From the NCBI GenBank assembly GCA_015680685.1, contig MNCI01016268.1, positions 151,111 to 215,110 of the forward strand: a stretch of DNA of 64,000 nucleotides. The letters are read 5' to 3'. A model generated the notes under the pieces. That model saw only the letters and a program-made list of their open reading frames with translations, searched no databases and was not told the origin of the DNA. Below, one piece after another: positions 10,675 to 20,407 of this stretch (position 1 is the first letter of the stretch; each line of letters starts with the position of its first letter). The translations under genes and the position numbers were made by a program. The DNA is from Gnetum montanum. Its lineage: Eukaryota; Streptophyta; Gnetopsida; Gnetales; Gnetaceae.

Positions 10675-11089
10675 CTATATATACATGATCCCCCCACAAC
10701 ACAGGAGATCATTTTTCACAATTCACATAGGAGAGTTTTTTGAATTTTTCTCTATGACTTGCAATTGTGAGACCCTTGCTTTTATACCTATATCTCGCTT
10801 GCTGGTACTCTGATTTCATTCCATCTGAACCTACTTGAACCTAGAGTGTTTAGCTTAGTCATGGGGGAGGGACACATGCTGAATAGCACATAACCTTTCT
10901 GGAATTTTTCATCATCTGAAGGACATCATCAAGGGTAATTAGTTATAGTATTAAGGATAGTTGTGCTGAAAATAATTTCACCCCCTTTAGGTTTACCAGG
11001 AAACTAAAATTGAAAACCACCTAAGTAAAAAGGACTCACTATTATAATCTTTTGGGAAACATCACAAAAAGATAAATAAATTAATTAAG

Positions 11090-11156
11090 GTAAGTAGTAA
11101 GGTATAGCTTAACTTCGAAAACAACCTTATTAACGGTTGGCCCCGTGTGATTGTAG
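11090..11156 (+). other. Candidate intron directly before the ORF3 ATG in element A
   Basis: Donor AAG|GTAAGT (GT at 11,090) and acceptor GATTGTAG|ATGG (AG at 11,155-11,156) enclose 67 bases. The acceptor abuts the ORF3 ATG. Equivalents are in C, E, F, G and H. Confidence 0.6.
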
Positions 11157-11547
11157 ATGGTCCTAAAATGTGAACAACAAGAAGGTCCTGCTCAAAGTGG
11201 AAGCAAATGACCTAGGAGAGGTGAAGAACAAGTTCCTACTAGACAACATGCAGAGTAGGAGGAACAATCATTTAGCATTCATCAATAAGACCCTACTACT
11301 ATACTATCCATGGAGGTAGAAGGAGGAGCTGCTATAGTGCTTGAACAAGGACAACATCTCACATTGCCCCAGGATTATGTTTAGGCTATCCATGAAAGAT
11401 CCACATTCACTACGGTGATTGTGGAATTAAATTTTGAATCTTTCATAAAGTTCGCTCCTGAGGCTATTAGGGATCACCTCAAAGGGTCTCCCTTATGGCC
11501 TATCCTCTCTGCAAGCGATGCCTAGTACCTAGGGGAAACATACCAAT

Positions 11548-11890
11548 TCTAGCACAACAGAGAATAAGGCACCACCATTAACATTTGTGGTGNTACATCC
11601 TCTTACCACATATGTTAAAATCCTTTTCAGGCCCTTCATGGGGAAGAGGTGATACGTTCCAATTTTGAAATAGATCCTCTCTTCCATCATCAACTCTCTA
11701 AATGTCTTATCCCTACCATATGCCCTTTCCAACCAAACTCATTGCACATCAGGGTTTGAATGGGTAGACAACTGAGCAACATTGGGCCCTATATTTGGAA
11801 GGTTTAATACTTTCAAAATGGCCTGCACAAAGAAATCAACTATCACACCACAAATGTTAATGGTGGTGCCTTATTCTCTGTTGTGCTAGA
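11548..11890. other. Probable misoriented contig with 45-bp inverted repeat
   Basis: 11,548-11,592 and 11,846-11,890 are exact reverse complements (45 bases), each ending at a single N (11,593 and 11,891). When 11,594-11,890 is flipped, its start overlaps the preceding contig end and the ORF3 homology to C becomes collinear. Confidence 0.85.
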
Positions 11891-12131
11891 NATGGTGAGA
11901 CGCTAGAACCAGAACAAGAAAAACAATAGACAGCTAGACCAATTGCAACTCAACTTGCAAGACCTAGCCAACTCCCAAGTACAAGACCCAGCCAACAACA
12001 AGAAGCAAGGCCTAGCATGGGCCAGGTTCAACCACCACCACCACAAGATTACAAATCGTTGATGAGCCATCTCAGGGCCATCGCTGAGATGGTTAGTTAA
12101 GGAAGTCATGATGATGCAAATCTCTTCCGTG

Positions 12132-12136
12132 TCATC
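12132..12136. other. Target-site duplication TCATC of element B (left)
   Basis: TCATC precedes TGTACTGACC (12,137) and recurs at 24,913-24,917 right after GTGTTTCA. Confidence 0.9.
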
Positions 12137-12721
12137 TGTACTGACCTAAATCGTTGGTGTGAGGCTAGAAAGGAAACAGACACCAAAAGATCATCGGGCA
12201 GCCACAGATGACCCTGCCTTTTCTTGAGGGCAAGCTAGAAAATGGAACGAAGGCAGAGTGCCTTGGACGATTTGCACGCAAATCAACCAAGGACTTCCCC
12301 AAGCGTAAGCTACGGCTAGCGCTCTGGTTATCGTGAACGATGTAAACGGAATGCAAATAGCGACACAAAATGTAAACAAAGTGTATTGAATTATAAATAA
12401 AGCGTAGACAAAACTATATTGTAAACAAAGCATAAATAGAACTAAACAATGTAAATGGAAGGCAATGAACTGTATTGTATTATTTAATAAAAAGGTATGC
12501 ACCGGTCAAAGTGTAGATGCACATGTGGATGGCAGGTCTAGCACTAAGCCCCAGGATGATGTCTGAAGTGATGATGCGATGATGTGATGTGATGAACGTG
12601 AGAAATACTTGGATGCCAACAGTCAGATGTGCTGAGCGCCCAAGGATTGCAGGTTCTGTACTTTCTCAGAATTGCCAATCTTTCCAATTGCCCCCCCTCT
12701 GATTTATGTGAATTGACAGGG

Positions 12722-12729
12722 TATTTATA
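12722..12729 (-). promoter_or_regulatory. TATA box in B's 3' LTR
   Basis: TATAAATA on the minus strand, in CCTATAAATACCC; the equivalent in the 5' LTR is at 23,594-23,601. Confidence 0.65.
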
Positions 12730-13172
12730 GGATTGGGCCGGGCTCCAACACAAAATTCTAGAATGGAATCAACGACTGAGAGATGAGAGGAAAGCGGATC
12801 TGGTGACATGTGTCTAATGGACAGTTGTGCTTGGGTTGGATGCATGCTCGCGAGAGTTGGATATGTGTCGGACAGTTGTGCATGAGCTGGATGTGTGTCG
12901 GAAAACTACATTCTTGACCAAGTACATCGCTTTTTACAATTTATGGGTTATTCAAGCCCATGAAAGTAGATTTAATTAAAAATGAGGGCCTAACATGCCC
13001 ACACATGTGGACTTACAATGAAATGTACAACAAGAGAAATTTGACCCCCGTTTGCTTGAAACTTCTTTATTCCTAAGTATTTCTGAAATTTTCTAGAATG
13101 TTCTGGAAGTTGTTGATGCTAAGAATTTCGTGCCATTTTCTGATATTTTTCTGGAATTTTCTGGAAGTTGAT

Positions 13173-13540
13173 GAATAGTGTTCACGCGATGAATAGTGTT
13201 TATGTAGTGAATAGTGTTCATGCGATGAATAGTGATTTACGCTGATGAATAATGATTTACGCTGATGAATAATGATTTACGCATCCTTATGCTATGCAGC
13301 GTAAGAAAATGTAATCGCAACGTAATCAACTGAAAATACCTCATTTAAGACCTGAATTTTGATTTTCTGGAGGCTAGGAGCCGCTGATGTTGAGAATTTT
13401 CTAGAAGTTGTTGATGCTGATAATTCTCTACCATTTTTTGAAATATTTCTGTAATTTTCTGGAAGTTGATGAATAGTGTTCACATGATGAATAGTGTTTA
13501 CGCAGTGAATAGTGTTCACGCGATGAATAGTGATTTACGC
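13173..13540 (-). repeat. 18-bp repeats in B's 3' LTR (4 + 4 units)
   Basis: Unit GAATAGTGTTCACGCGAT with alternating CGCGAT and CGCAGT ends. Units start at 13,173, 13,191, 13,209, 13,227 and then 13,471, 13,489, 13,507, 13,525. The other LTR has 5 + 8 units. Confidence 0.9.
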
Positions 13541-13970
13541 TGATGAATAATGATTTACGCATCCTTACGCTATGCAGCGTAAGAAAATGTAGCCGCAGCG
13601 TAATCAACTAAAAATACCTTATTTAAGGCCCGAATTTTGATTTTTTGGAGGCTAGGAGCTGCTAAGGACCTTGGTGAAGGTCATGGGGGGTCCTTGTGCT
13701 TGATTCTGGCCTATTTGACTTAGTTTCAGGGCCCCAAACGCTAGTGAAGTTGATCCTTATGCTATGTAGCGTAAACAGAGCGTAAGCACATTGTACTTAG
13801 CCAAAATCGCACTTTTTGACCTTGAAACAGATGATTCTTGACACTGAGACTTGCTGTCGTGATTTGTGGGCCCCAGGGGGACCTTGCTTGCTCCATGGTG
13901 GGCTACTTGGAACCATTTCAAAGGCTCTGAAGTTGTCTGGAAGTGTTGCTAAAATTTTTGTGGTGTTTCA

Positions 13971-13988
13971 TTGGCCCCTCTTTGTTGA
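13971..13988 (-). other. Element B polypurine tract
   Basis: On the minus strand, AACAAAGAGGGGCCAA abuts the 3' LTR start TGAAACACC. It overlaps one arm of a hairpin (13,980-14,024). Confidence 0.75.
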
Positions 13989-14024
13989 TGCCTAGAGGAA
14001 TCCACCCGAGAGGCGTCAACAAAG
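13980..14024 (-). repeat. Hairpin overlapping B's polypurine tract
   Basis: CTTTGTTGATGCCT (13,980-13,993) pairs with AGGCGTCAACAAAG (14,011-14,024), 13 of 14 positions plus one G-U, with a 17-base loop. Confidence 0.75.
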
Positions 14025-15057
14025 AAGTGCAAAACACCATGAACAACAAAGCATCAAACATTAACCGTCAGCCATTGGCCAGATGTCATCGCACCATTTT
14101 CAAAGGTACATGGGATTGGGATTGGGGGAATGTAGTTCAAGATGTAAGGGGATTGGTTGTAACTAGGCGAAGCCAAGAGTTGGTCAAGGGTGATNTGGGT
14201 TTTCAGCAGACTCAGAACCGAGACATAGGAGATGCATTCTTTGGAGAAACGAGACTCTTAAAAGGTGTTTACGGGGCCTGTTATGAACAACCAAAGCCAC
14301 ACGATGATGTGCAACATGGTCTCTTTGAGCCATAAGTGTAACTATTTTTTTAAGACAATTGCCTTCTCGCCTGGGGCTTGTATGAGAATGGCCAATAGTC
14401 TTTTGTTTATGATGTCAACTGGATCATGAAGACATTTTCCGTGCATTTTTCTCTTTGACCCTTTTTTTTGCTTTCTTTTTGTCTTTTTTTTTCTTGGTCT
14501 TTTTGAAAGAGCTTGCTTTTTGTACCGTGCTCGTGTTTGAGCACTTACATTTTGCATCATATGCTATGTATCATGTTTTGCATTGCAACTGCTTAGAGAG
14601 CTACAATGTGCAACAATGTATCAAGAGTTTTGTGGTGAGCAGAATGTATCAAGGGGATATAATTGTATAGGATAAAGGAGCATGATGGGGAGTAGGGAAT
14701 GTATCAGGAGTCAGGAATGTACTTATGAATGATTTGATTAACCCAGTCGCATGCATCAGGAAAAATGTAATACCTTGTCATCATGATAAAGTGCATCTAT
14801 GCACTAATGCCTCAGAAGTGTCATCCTACAAACACAACTCCAAGAAGATAAGAAAACCACAAATGAAATAGCCAGTCAAACACTTTAGATAAGAAGATGG
14901 AGTCGCCATGTGCAATTTTCAAAGCAGACAGAATCATGAATAGCATCAATTTCATTAGACCCCATGAGATGAATCATGCAACAAATCTTTGTGAAATAGG
15001 AATAGCCAACTGCAACAACAGATCTTTTCAAACTTTTCCTGGTTGTCGATGATGTCA
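14025..15057 (-). other. Element B 3' untranslated region, proximal to the LTR
   Basis: Long non-coding stretch between integrase and the 3' LTR, as usual in Tat elements. It has an A/C-rich lysine-coding illusion at 14,342-14,560 (simple A-rich DNA on the minus strand) and a single N at 14,195. No gene is recognised. Confidence 0.6.
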
Positions 15058-15505
15058 CTAGTTTATAGTCTTAGCAAACTGTTGTGGATTAGTTTCATGT
15101 CATAACCCCTTGGATGGTGCCAATTTAGCATCATAGTGGACGGTGCATTGCTAGTTTATAGTCATAGCGGACTATGAAGAGGCAAACTAGTTTATAGTCT
15201 TAGTGGACTCTGGATGCCAGTTTTATGTTATGGTGGACGGATGTAGCAGTTTAGTGTCATACCAGACAGAACTTTGTGGTATAAGTTTTAAGTCATGATC
15301 CAAGACTATTCTGTGGTATCAATTTTAAGTCATGATCCAGGACTATTCTGTGGTATCAGTTTTAAGTTATGATCCAGGACTCTTCTGTGGTATCAGTTTT
15401 AAGTCATGATGCCAGGACTATTCTGTGGTATCAGTTTTAAGTCATGATCTAGGACTATTTTGTGGTATCAGTTTTAAGTCATGATCCAGGATTGTTACAT
15501 ACCTC
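15058..15505 (-). repeat. Tandem repeat array in B's 3' UTR (37-bp units and degenerate relatives)
   Basis: Regular units start at about 15,283, 15,321, 15,358, 15,395, 15,433 and 15,470 (AGTTTTAAGTCATGATCCAG core). Upstream lie older, diverged units with TAGTTTATAGTCATAGCGGA. A related core recurs in the 19,380-19,664 array of the same element. Confidence 0.88.
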
Positions 15506-15512
15506 AAGTTTG

Positions 15513-16649
15513 TCAGACGTAGTACCTCTTCAAGTACAAGTGGTTCGTGGGATTGGCGAACTCATTTCCATCCATGTCAGCAAGTTTGAATGCTCCATTG
15601 TTGTATGCCTTGGTGATTAAATAAGGCCCTTCCCAGTTGGGTGAGAATTTACTTGGATGTTCTCGGGCAACCTTAAGAACTAGATCTCCTTCTTTAATCG
15701 GGCGTTTGTGGAGATCATGCTTGTGCCTTTGTCTCTGCTGTTTTTCATACCATTCAATTTGATCAAGAGTTCGTATACGTTTCTCCTCTACTGTGTTGAG
15801 GTCAGCAATGTGCAATTCATTATTTTGACTTTCATCAAGGAGACTGGAGAGAGTTATCCGCAATGAGGGAACCTGCAATTCTAAAGGTAAAACAGCTTCA
15901 GATCTGTATACAAGACTATATGGAGTTTTACTTATGGATGTTCGATGTGTCGTTCGATAAGCCCACAATGCGTAGACCAATTGTTCATGTCATCATTTTT
16001 TGCTCTGATTCAGCATCTTTTTGAGTATCATGATAACAGTTTTATTTGTAGCCTCCGCTTAACCATTACTCTGTGGATAGTAAGGTGATGAAAATGCATG
16101 TTTAATGCCTAGGCTTTCACAAAAACTTTTGGTAGCTGCGCTGCTAAATTGTGGCCCATTATCAGTAACGATGGTCATTGGAACACCAAAACGGGTTATA
16201 ATATTTTCCATTATAAAGGTGCAAACGTGTTTTGACGTGGTCTTCCTAAGAGGAATAGCTTCCACCCATTTTGTGAAATATTCAGTTACAGTGATTATGA
16301 AGCTATGCCTTGCTGAAGATGACGGTGTTATTGGTCCAATTAAATCTAAACTCCATTTTTGGAATGGCCATGTGATTTGTGTAGTATGCAGTTCGTTAGG
16401 TGACACATGTATCAGATTACTATGCTTTTGGCAGATCTCACATGTTCTAACCTTGGAGATGCAATTGTATTCCATGTGTGGCCAGTAATAGCCTAAACGC
16501 CTAATCTTTGTTGCCATTTCGTTAGGTGCTATGTGTCCTCCACAAAGTCCTTCATGGATTTGTTCTACAATTGTTTGACCATCAGTGCTACTAACACATG
16601 TTAGCAAAATACCTTCATATGATTTACGACACAAGGTGTCACCTATTAA
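15513..16649 (-). pseudogene. Element B integrase
   Basis: Retroviral-type integrase that inserts the cDNA. Along the minus strand from 16,649: zinc-binding HHCC (HEGLCGGH, then CEIC), followed by the catalytic core with Asp in WSLDLIG and Asp in IVTDNGPQF, 61 residues apart. An in-frame TAA at 16,056-16,058 (CAA to TAA) follows YPQSNG, and the third catalytic residue, Glu in AEATN, lies just beyond it at the expected D-35-E spacing. A frame change near 15,980-16,010 leads to the C-terminal part 15,980-15,513 (YALWAYRTTHRTS, then GDLVLKVAREHPSKFSPNWE, then GPYLITKAYNNGAFKL), the GPY/F module typical of gypsy integrases. Defective in this copy. Confidence 0.92.
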
Positions 16650-16856
16650 TGTGTATTGGTGAGAACGTTTTCGTATGGCGTCTTTTTGAGCATTTGTCGA
16701 GTGTTGTGGAGGTTCTCCTTTTAGAAGATACTCTTTTATGTCATCATACCATTCTATTGCATGTGTTGTACTAATAGATGCTATAGGTACTTCACTTAGA
16801 GTGTTAATTATAGGTTCAGCACAATTGGTTATAGAACTAGGTAGTGCATGAAACAT

Positions 16857-17264
16857 TTCAGGTGTCATGTTTAAGGCTAGTGTGGAAAGTGCATCAGCGA
16901 TGGTATTTTTGCTTCTAGGGATGTGTTGTATATCCACTTCTACTAGTTGCCTCGCTAGGTGTTTAGTCAAATCACAATATGGTTGCAAATGGAGAGCTTT
17001 GCATGTGTAGGCTTCAGTGACTTCATTAATAACTAATTGTGAATCACCTCGAACTACAAGGCATGATATTCCCGAAGTTAGCGCTATTTGAAGTCTTCTA
17101 AGAAGACCTTCATATTCTGCTATGTTATTGGTGCAAGGAAAGTTTAAGCGATAAGAAGAAGGTTGGATTTCCCCAGAGGGGTATATTAAAATAGCTATGA
17201 CACTTCCTCCACGAGAGGTTGAGGCCCCATCAAAGTAGAGAATTGCCTCATAATTATCAGGTAC
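16857..17264 (-). pseudogene. Element B archaeal-type (second) RNase H
   Basis: A second RNase H domain, separate from the one attached to RT. Within the open stretch 17,411-16,059 it spans about residues 50-185 and shows the four acidic positions of RNase HI: Asp in LYFDGASTSRGG, Glu in NIAEYEGLL, Asp in VRGDSQLVI and Asp in NTIADALSTL. This domain itself has no stop. Its place between the first RNase H and integrase defines the Tat lineage (known from studies of plant gypsy elements). It would remove RNA from RNA-DNA hybrids during reverse transcription. It shares its reading frame with the integrase core. Codon and base use do not differ visibly from neighbours. Confidence 0.9.
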
Positions 17265-17495
17265 AGTGTCTATACTGTTAACATTTTCATCGGGGAATTC
17301 GGGGTGTATCGTTGTTTGATCGTGCGTCGGTGAGACAGTTAGTTGCGTGGCTATTGCTTGACCTTTTGTGGAAGATTGAGCAACATAGTGTAAATCAAAT
17401 TCTGCAATCATCGCTTTCCACCTAGCTAACCTACTTGACTCATAGATGTTATTAGTGATGGCATGGAGAACATTATCTTTGCAAATGATGTAAAC

Positions 17496-17831
17496 CTAAT
17501 TACGGAAGAGATAATGCCACCATTTCTTTAAAGAGAAGACAAGGGAGAGGCATGATTTTTCTACATCGTTGTATCTTTGTTCATGGGCTATTAAAGCATG
17601 TCTTAGATAGTATACAGGGATCTCGGCCCCATCTTGACGTTTTTGACAAAGCATGGATGCGATGGACGAACTGGAAGTTGCAAGATAGATGTAGAAAGGT
17701 TTGTCACTTTGTGGAGGATAAACAGTTGGTAATTGGGCCAAATCTTGTTTTATGTTTCCAAATGCTTCTTGGCATTGTTGAGTCCATTGGAAATGTACAT
17801 TCTTTCGTAATAGATGTTGCATGGAACTCAA
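17496..17831 (-). pseudogene. Element B RNase H (gypsy type) and connection
   Basis: Carries the RT thumb/connection to RNase H region: FQWTQQCQEAFGNIK, then KPFYIYLATSSSSIASMLCQ, then VYYLRHALIAHEQRYNDVEK, a typical gypsy RNase H. The first catalytic Asp expected in a YxDAS-like motif reads YLATSSSS here, so the motif is degenerate, which fits reports that this domain decays when the second RNase H is present. A stop separates it from RT (near 17,844) and a TAG at 17,496-17,498 separates it from the next domain. Same minus-strand order as in related elements. Confidence 0.85.
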
Positions 17832-17846
17832 CTTATCTGTTAGCCT

Positions 17847-18999
17847 TTAGATAAAGCGTCTAATGAATTGCAATCTACCTTGGAGGCCGCGTAGTTCGGT
17901 AAGGTTTCTTAGTGGTTGCATATTGGTTATCACTTTAACCTTATCAAGGTCTACCTGTATCCTTGTTTCAGAAACTAGGAAACCAAGCATTTTGCCCATT
18001 TTAACACCAAAGACACACTTTTTTGGGTTGAGCCTAAGGTCATATTTGAGACAACGTTTAAGCACTAAGTCTAGATCTTTTTCATGTTGTTTAGTTGTTT
18101 TGGACTTAACTGCTATATCATCAACATAATCATTGAGTAATTTAAGCATGTAGTCACTAAATATGTATGTCATTACTCATTGATATGTAGCACCTGCATT
18201 CTTAACACCAAATGGCATTATCGTATAACAAAATGTCCCCCAAGGTATCATAAAAGTTGTTCTGAGTTGATGCTCTGGATTAATTCTTATCTGATTGTAG
18301 CCCAAAAATCCATCCATAAAGGATAATAATGCATGCCTAGCAGTTGTGTCAATAATTTGATCAATGTTGGGCAGAGGAAAGTCATCCTTTATAGTGGCTA
18401 TGTTGAGGTCACGGAAGTCAATACATATGCGTATACTACCATTCTTCTTGGGGACTACAACAATGTTTGATACCCAATCGAAATAGTCAACAACTCGGAT
18501 GAAATCGGCTTGGTAAAGTTTTGTGATCTTAGCGCGAACTGCTAATGCCACTTCAGGTCTAAGCTTTCGTGCTTTTTGTTTACTGGTTTGATTGTCTCAT
18601 CAAGAATAATGTTATGTTGGATGATCCGGGGGTCTAGTCCTGGCATGTCTGTATATGACCATGCGAATGTTTTTATGTTGTCTTTTAAAACCTGAGTGAT
18701 GTCACCTACAAGTTGCGGATCTAGTAAGGCACTTAATTTCAATGTCTTGGCTTCATCATTGACTGTGGTAATGGGGATTTCAACTAGAGGATCTTCAGTG
18801 ATATTGTTAGCTTCTAGATCTAGAGTTTTAGCTACATTTTTAAGCCAGTTTGCCATTTCTTGAGTGGAATCTATCAAATCGGTATAGGTGGGTGGATTTA
18901 GATCCAAAGATTCTAGGCAGATCACTCTTTCTATATCTCCGTATGGTCCGTTGAGAGACAATATTGAGAGGATGTTGTGGTTGGCCATGATGCTCGCTC
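17847..18999 (-). pseudogene. Element B reverse transcriptase
   Basis: Copies element RNA into DNA. The N-terminal lead-in (FAWSYTDMPGLDPRIIQH, 18,999-18,542) is followed by a frameshift near 18,595, then the RT fingers and palm (ADFIRVVDYFDWVSNIVVVP, KKNGSIRICIDFRDLN, LSFMDGFLGYNQIRI, FMIPWGTFCYTIMPFGVKNA). A single TGA at 18,177-18,179 (from CGA) interrupts ATYQ and MTYIF. After it comes the catalytic YVDD (in LLNDYVDDIAV) and the thumb (LGFLVSETRIQVD). All RT motifs are present and only nonsense changes plus one frameshift disable it. Confidence 0.92.
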
Positions 19000-19021
19000 C
19001 TGCCAATTAAAACAGGAGCGA
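18994..19021 (-). repeat. Perfect 9-bp inverted repeat before the RT reading frame
   Basis: TCGCTCCTG (18,994-19,002) and CAGGAGCGA (19,013-19,021) flank a 10-base loop. It spans the candidate splice acceptor and sits just upstream of the first ATG (in ATCATGGCC) of the RT frame. Confidence 0.8.
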
Positions 19022-19691
19022 AATAAGAGACACTCCCTCAGATAGGAGAGTTACAAAGTGTAAACGAATATAGGATAACTAGCTTGGTGGAATGTATAAG
19101 GATTGATGTAATGGCCTGAATTTAATTGTGGTATAAAATGGTTGCATCATTATCTTTATGTTTCATATAAATATTTTTGTCATTTTTCATCATTTTTAAT
19201 TATTTTTCTTTGTTTTCAAGAGTATATGTGTGCAACTAAATATAACATAAATTTCTAAAGTGTAGAGCAAGATGTAAGGTAAATACTTGGAAAAGAAAGC
19301 AACGACCGTGCAAGAATCTCAATCATAATTTGTAACCTGTAAGCGAAAATTCAATGTAAGATGACGAGAGTTTGTAAATTTGTAATTTCTTGGCTCTAGT
19401 TTAAAGCCATTTCAGGCTTGGTACATCAGTTTAAAGTCTTGATAGACTATTGCATCTATTGTTAAAGAAAGGATTACCAGTTTTATGTCATGGTGAGCCA
19501 AAGGTAGTAACGTTTTCAAGAAGTTTTAAATGGAATCGGCCATTTCTAACCATGGCTAGTTTAACGTCATTGCAGACAGTTTGTAGTTTAACGTCATTTC
19601 AGACATTTCGTAGTTTAACGTCATTTCAGACAGTTCATAGTTTAACGTCATTTCAGATAGTTCATCTCATTTTTTCTAGTTGTTGAGTTAC
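19000..19691 (-). other. Intron-like spacer between protease and RT of element B
   Basis: A 692-base gap. Minus-strand donor AAGAG|GTAACT (GT at 19,691) is canonical, and acceptor TTTTAATTGGCAG|GAG (AG at 19,001-19,000) has a pyrimidine-rich lead. Phase does not match with that exact acceptor (2 + 2 bases); using the next AG five to six bases on restores frame. Ogre-type Tat elements are known to have an intron at this place. Contains the 27-bp array. Confidence 0.5.
19557..19664 (-). repeat. 27-bp tandem repeat (four units) in B's pro-RT spacer
   Basis: Units start at 19,557, 19,584, 19,611 and 19,638, core TAGTTTAACGTCATTTCAGA, with degenerate copies from about 19,398. The core resembles that of the 3' UTR array. 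Confidence 0.88.
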
Positions 19692-20335
19692 CTCTTGATC
19701 TTTTGTAACTTAACATGTGGTGCTGGGTGTTTGGGTATGATTTTATATTCACCTTCCCCTTCTGACCAAGAGACATCAATAGGAATGGCTCCTATATCTG
19801 TGTCTTCTTGTGTTTCTTCAGTGCTAGTTGGATTGTGAGTCAATGTTGGGTTCACGTTTTGATGTATGTTCATGGTTTCTTGTTTAGGCTTAATGAAATC
19901 AATTTTTGACCCCTGACCTACCTCAAGGTATGAGGAAGTGATCGATGGTGTTGTATCCCCATGTATGATGATTTCACCTCCCTCGTAAGTTAGATGTATC
20001 TCCTGATGGATTGGTGAAGATACAGCTTTAAGTTTAGCTAGCCAAGGACATCCTAGGATTAGATTAAACCCTGGCATTTCATCAACCACTATAAATTTAG
20101 CTGATGTAGGGAATTGGTCTCCGGCTATGAAATCTAAGGTAACCATGCCTTTCACTCCCACACGAGAACCACTGAAAGACCTCAAGAAAGAGGTTGTTGT
20201 GGGCTGTACTTGTTCAGTGAGTCCCAATTTTTCGATGATGGAAAAAGGTATTACATTTGTTGCTACACCATCATTGACATGCACCCTACATATTTTGAAA
20301 TGATCAACATATATTGTTATGAACATAGGGGTCAT
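19688..20335 (-). pseudogene. Element B protease (retropepsin-like)
   Basis: Aspartic protease that would mature the Gag-Pol polyprotein. 215 open codons. The Asp-Gly pair of the active site is in HVNDGVATNVIP (about residues 19-30), the flap-like part in FSGSRVGVKGMVTLDF, and the distal ILGCPWL motif follows. The asparagine/valine version of the active-site loop (in place of D-S/T-G) resembles other Tat elements, whose loop is variable. It ends at AGG TAA, where GTAACT also makes the candidate splice donor. The upstream link to gag runs through 20,408-20,656 and is broken by stops. This domain has no internal stop. Confidence 0.85.
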
Positions 20336-20407
20336 GGTGGTTTCCCCTGTTTTCTCATCTAGCTTAACGTCCTTAATGCAAAACTCTAAGGATGTGGTCT
20401 TCGATTC

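Larger units (their letters stand above)
11157..12136 (+). pseudogene. Element A ORF3, 5' part (stops, misoriented segment, cut by B)
   Basis: Extra ORF of the ORF3-bearing subclass (A and C), unknown function. From ATG 11,157, after several stops, the readable core gives FIKFAPEAIRDHLKGSPLWP and YLGETYQF...HNRE.GTTINICG, aligned with C's YLRETYQFWHNKKEGTMINI. The next part, YGRDKTFRELMMEERIYFKI then GTYHLFPMKGLKRILTYVVR, lies on the wrong strand in 11,594-11,890, almost surely from assembly. After 11,892 the frame is rich in Gln and Asn. B cuts it at 12,136, and it resumes at 24,918. The layout (globular N-terminal domain, then long charged helices) vaguely recalls plant transposon-associated domains found near Athila genes, but I cannot name a family. 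Not functional as it stands. Confidence 0.65.
12137..13970 (-). repeat. Element B 3' LTR
   Basis: 1,834 bases, TGAAACACC...GGTCAGTACA on the minus strand. It contains a roughly 280-bp internal tandem duplication (anchor GCATCCTTATGCTATGCAG at 13,281 and again at 13,559) and 18-bp repeats at 13,173-13,244 and 13,471-13,540. TATAAATA lies at 12,722-12,729 (minus). Counted by eye, 18 of the first 164 bases differ from the other LTR. Confidence 0.93.

Noticed and set aside
11529-11732. Minus-strand ORF with IYFKIGTYHLFPMKGLK
   Set aside because: It is plus-strand ORF3 of element A shown on the wrong strand because of the misplaced contig, not a separate gene.
14342-14560. Lysine/arginine-rich minus-strand ORF, possible nuclear or ribosomal protein
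   Set aside because: Arises from T-rich DNA (14,455-14,500) in B's 3' UTR; no conservation or motif.
16105-16488. Plus-strand ORF of 127 codons
   Set aside because: Antisense to the integrase core of B.
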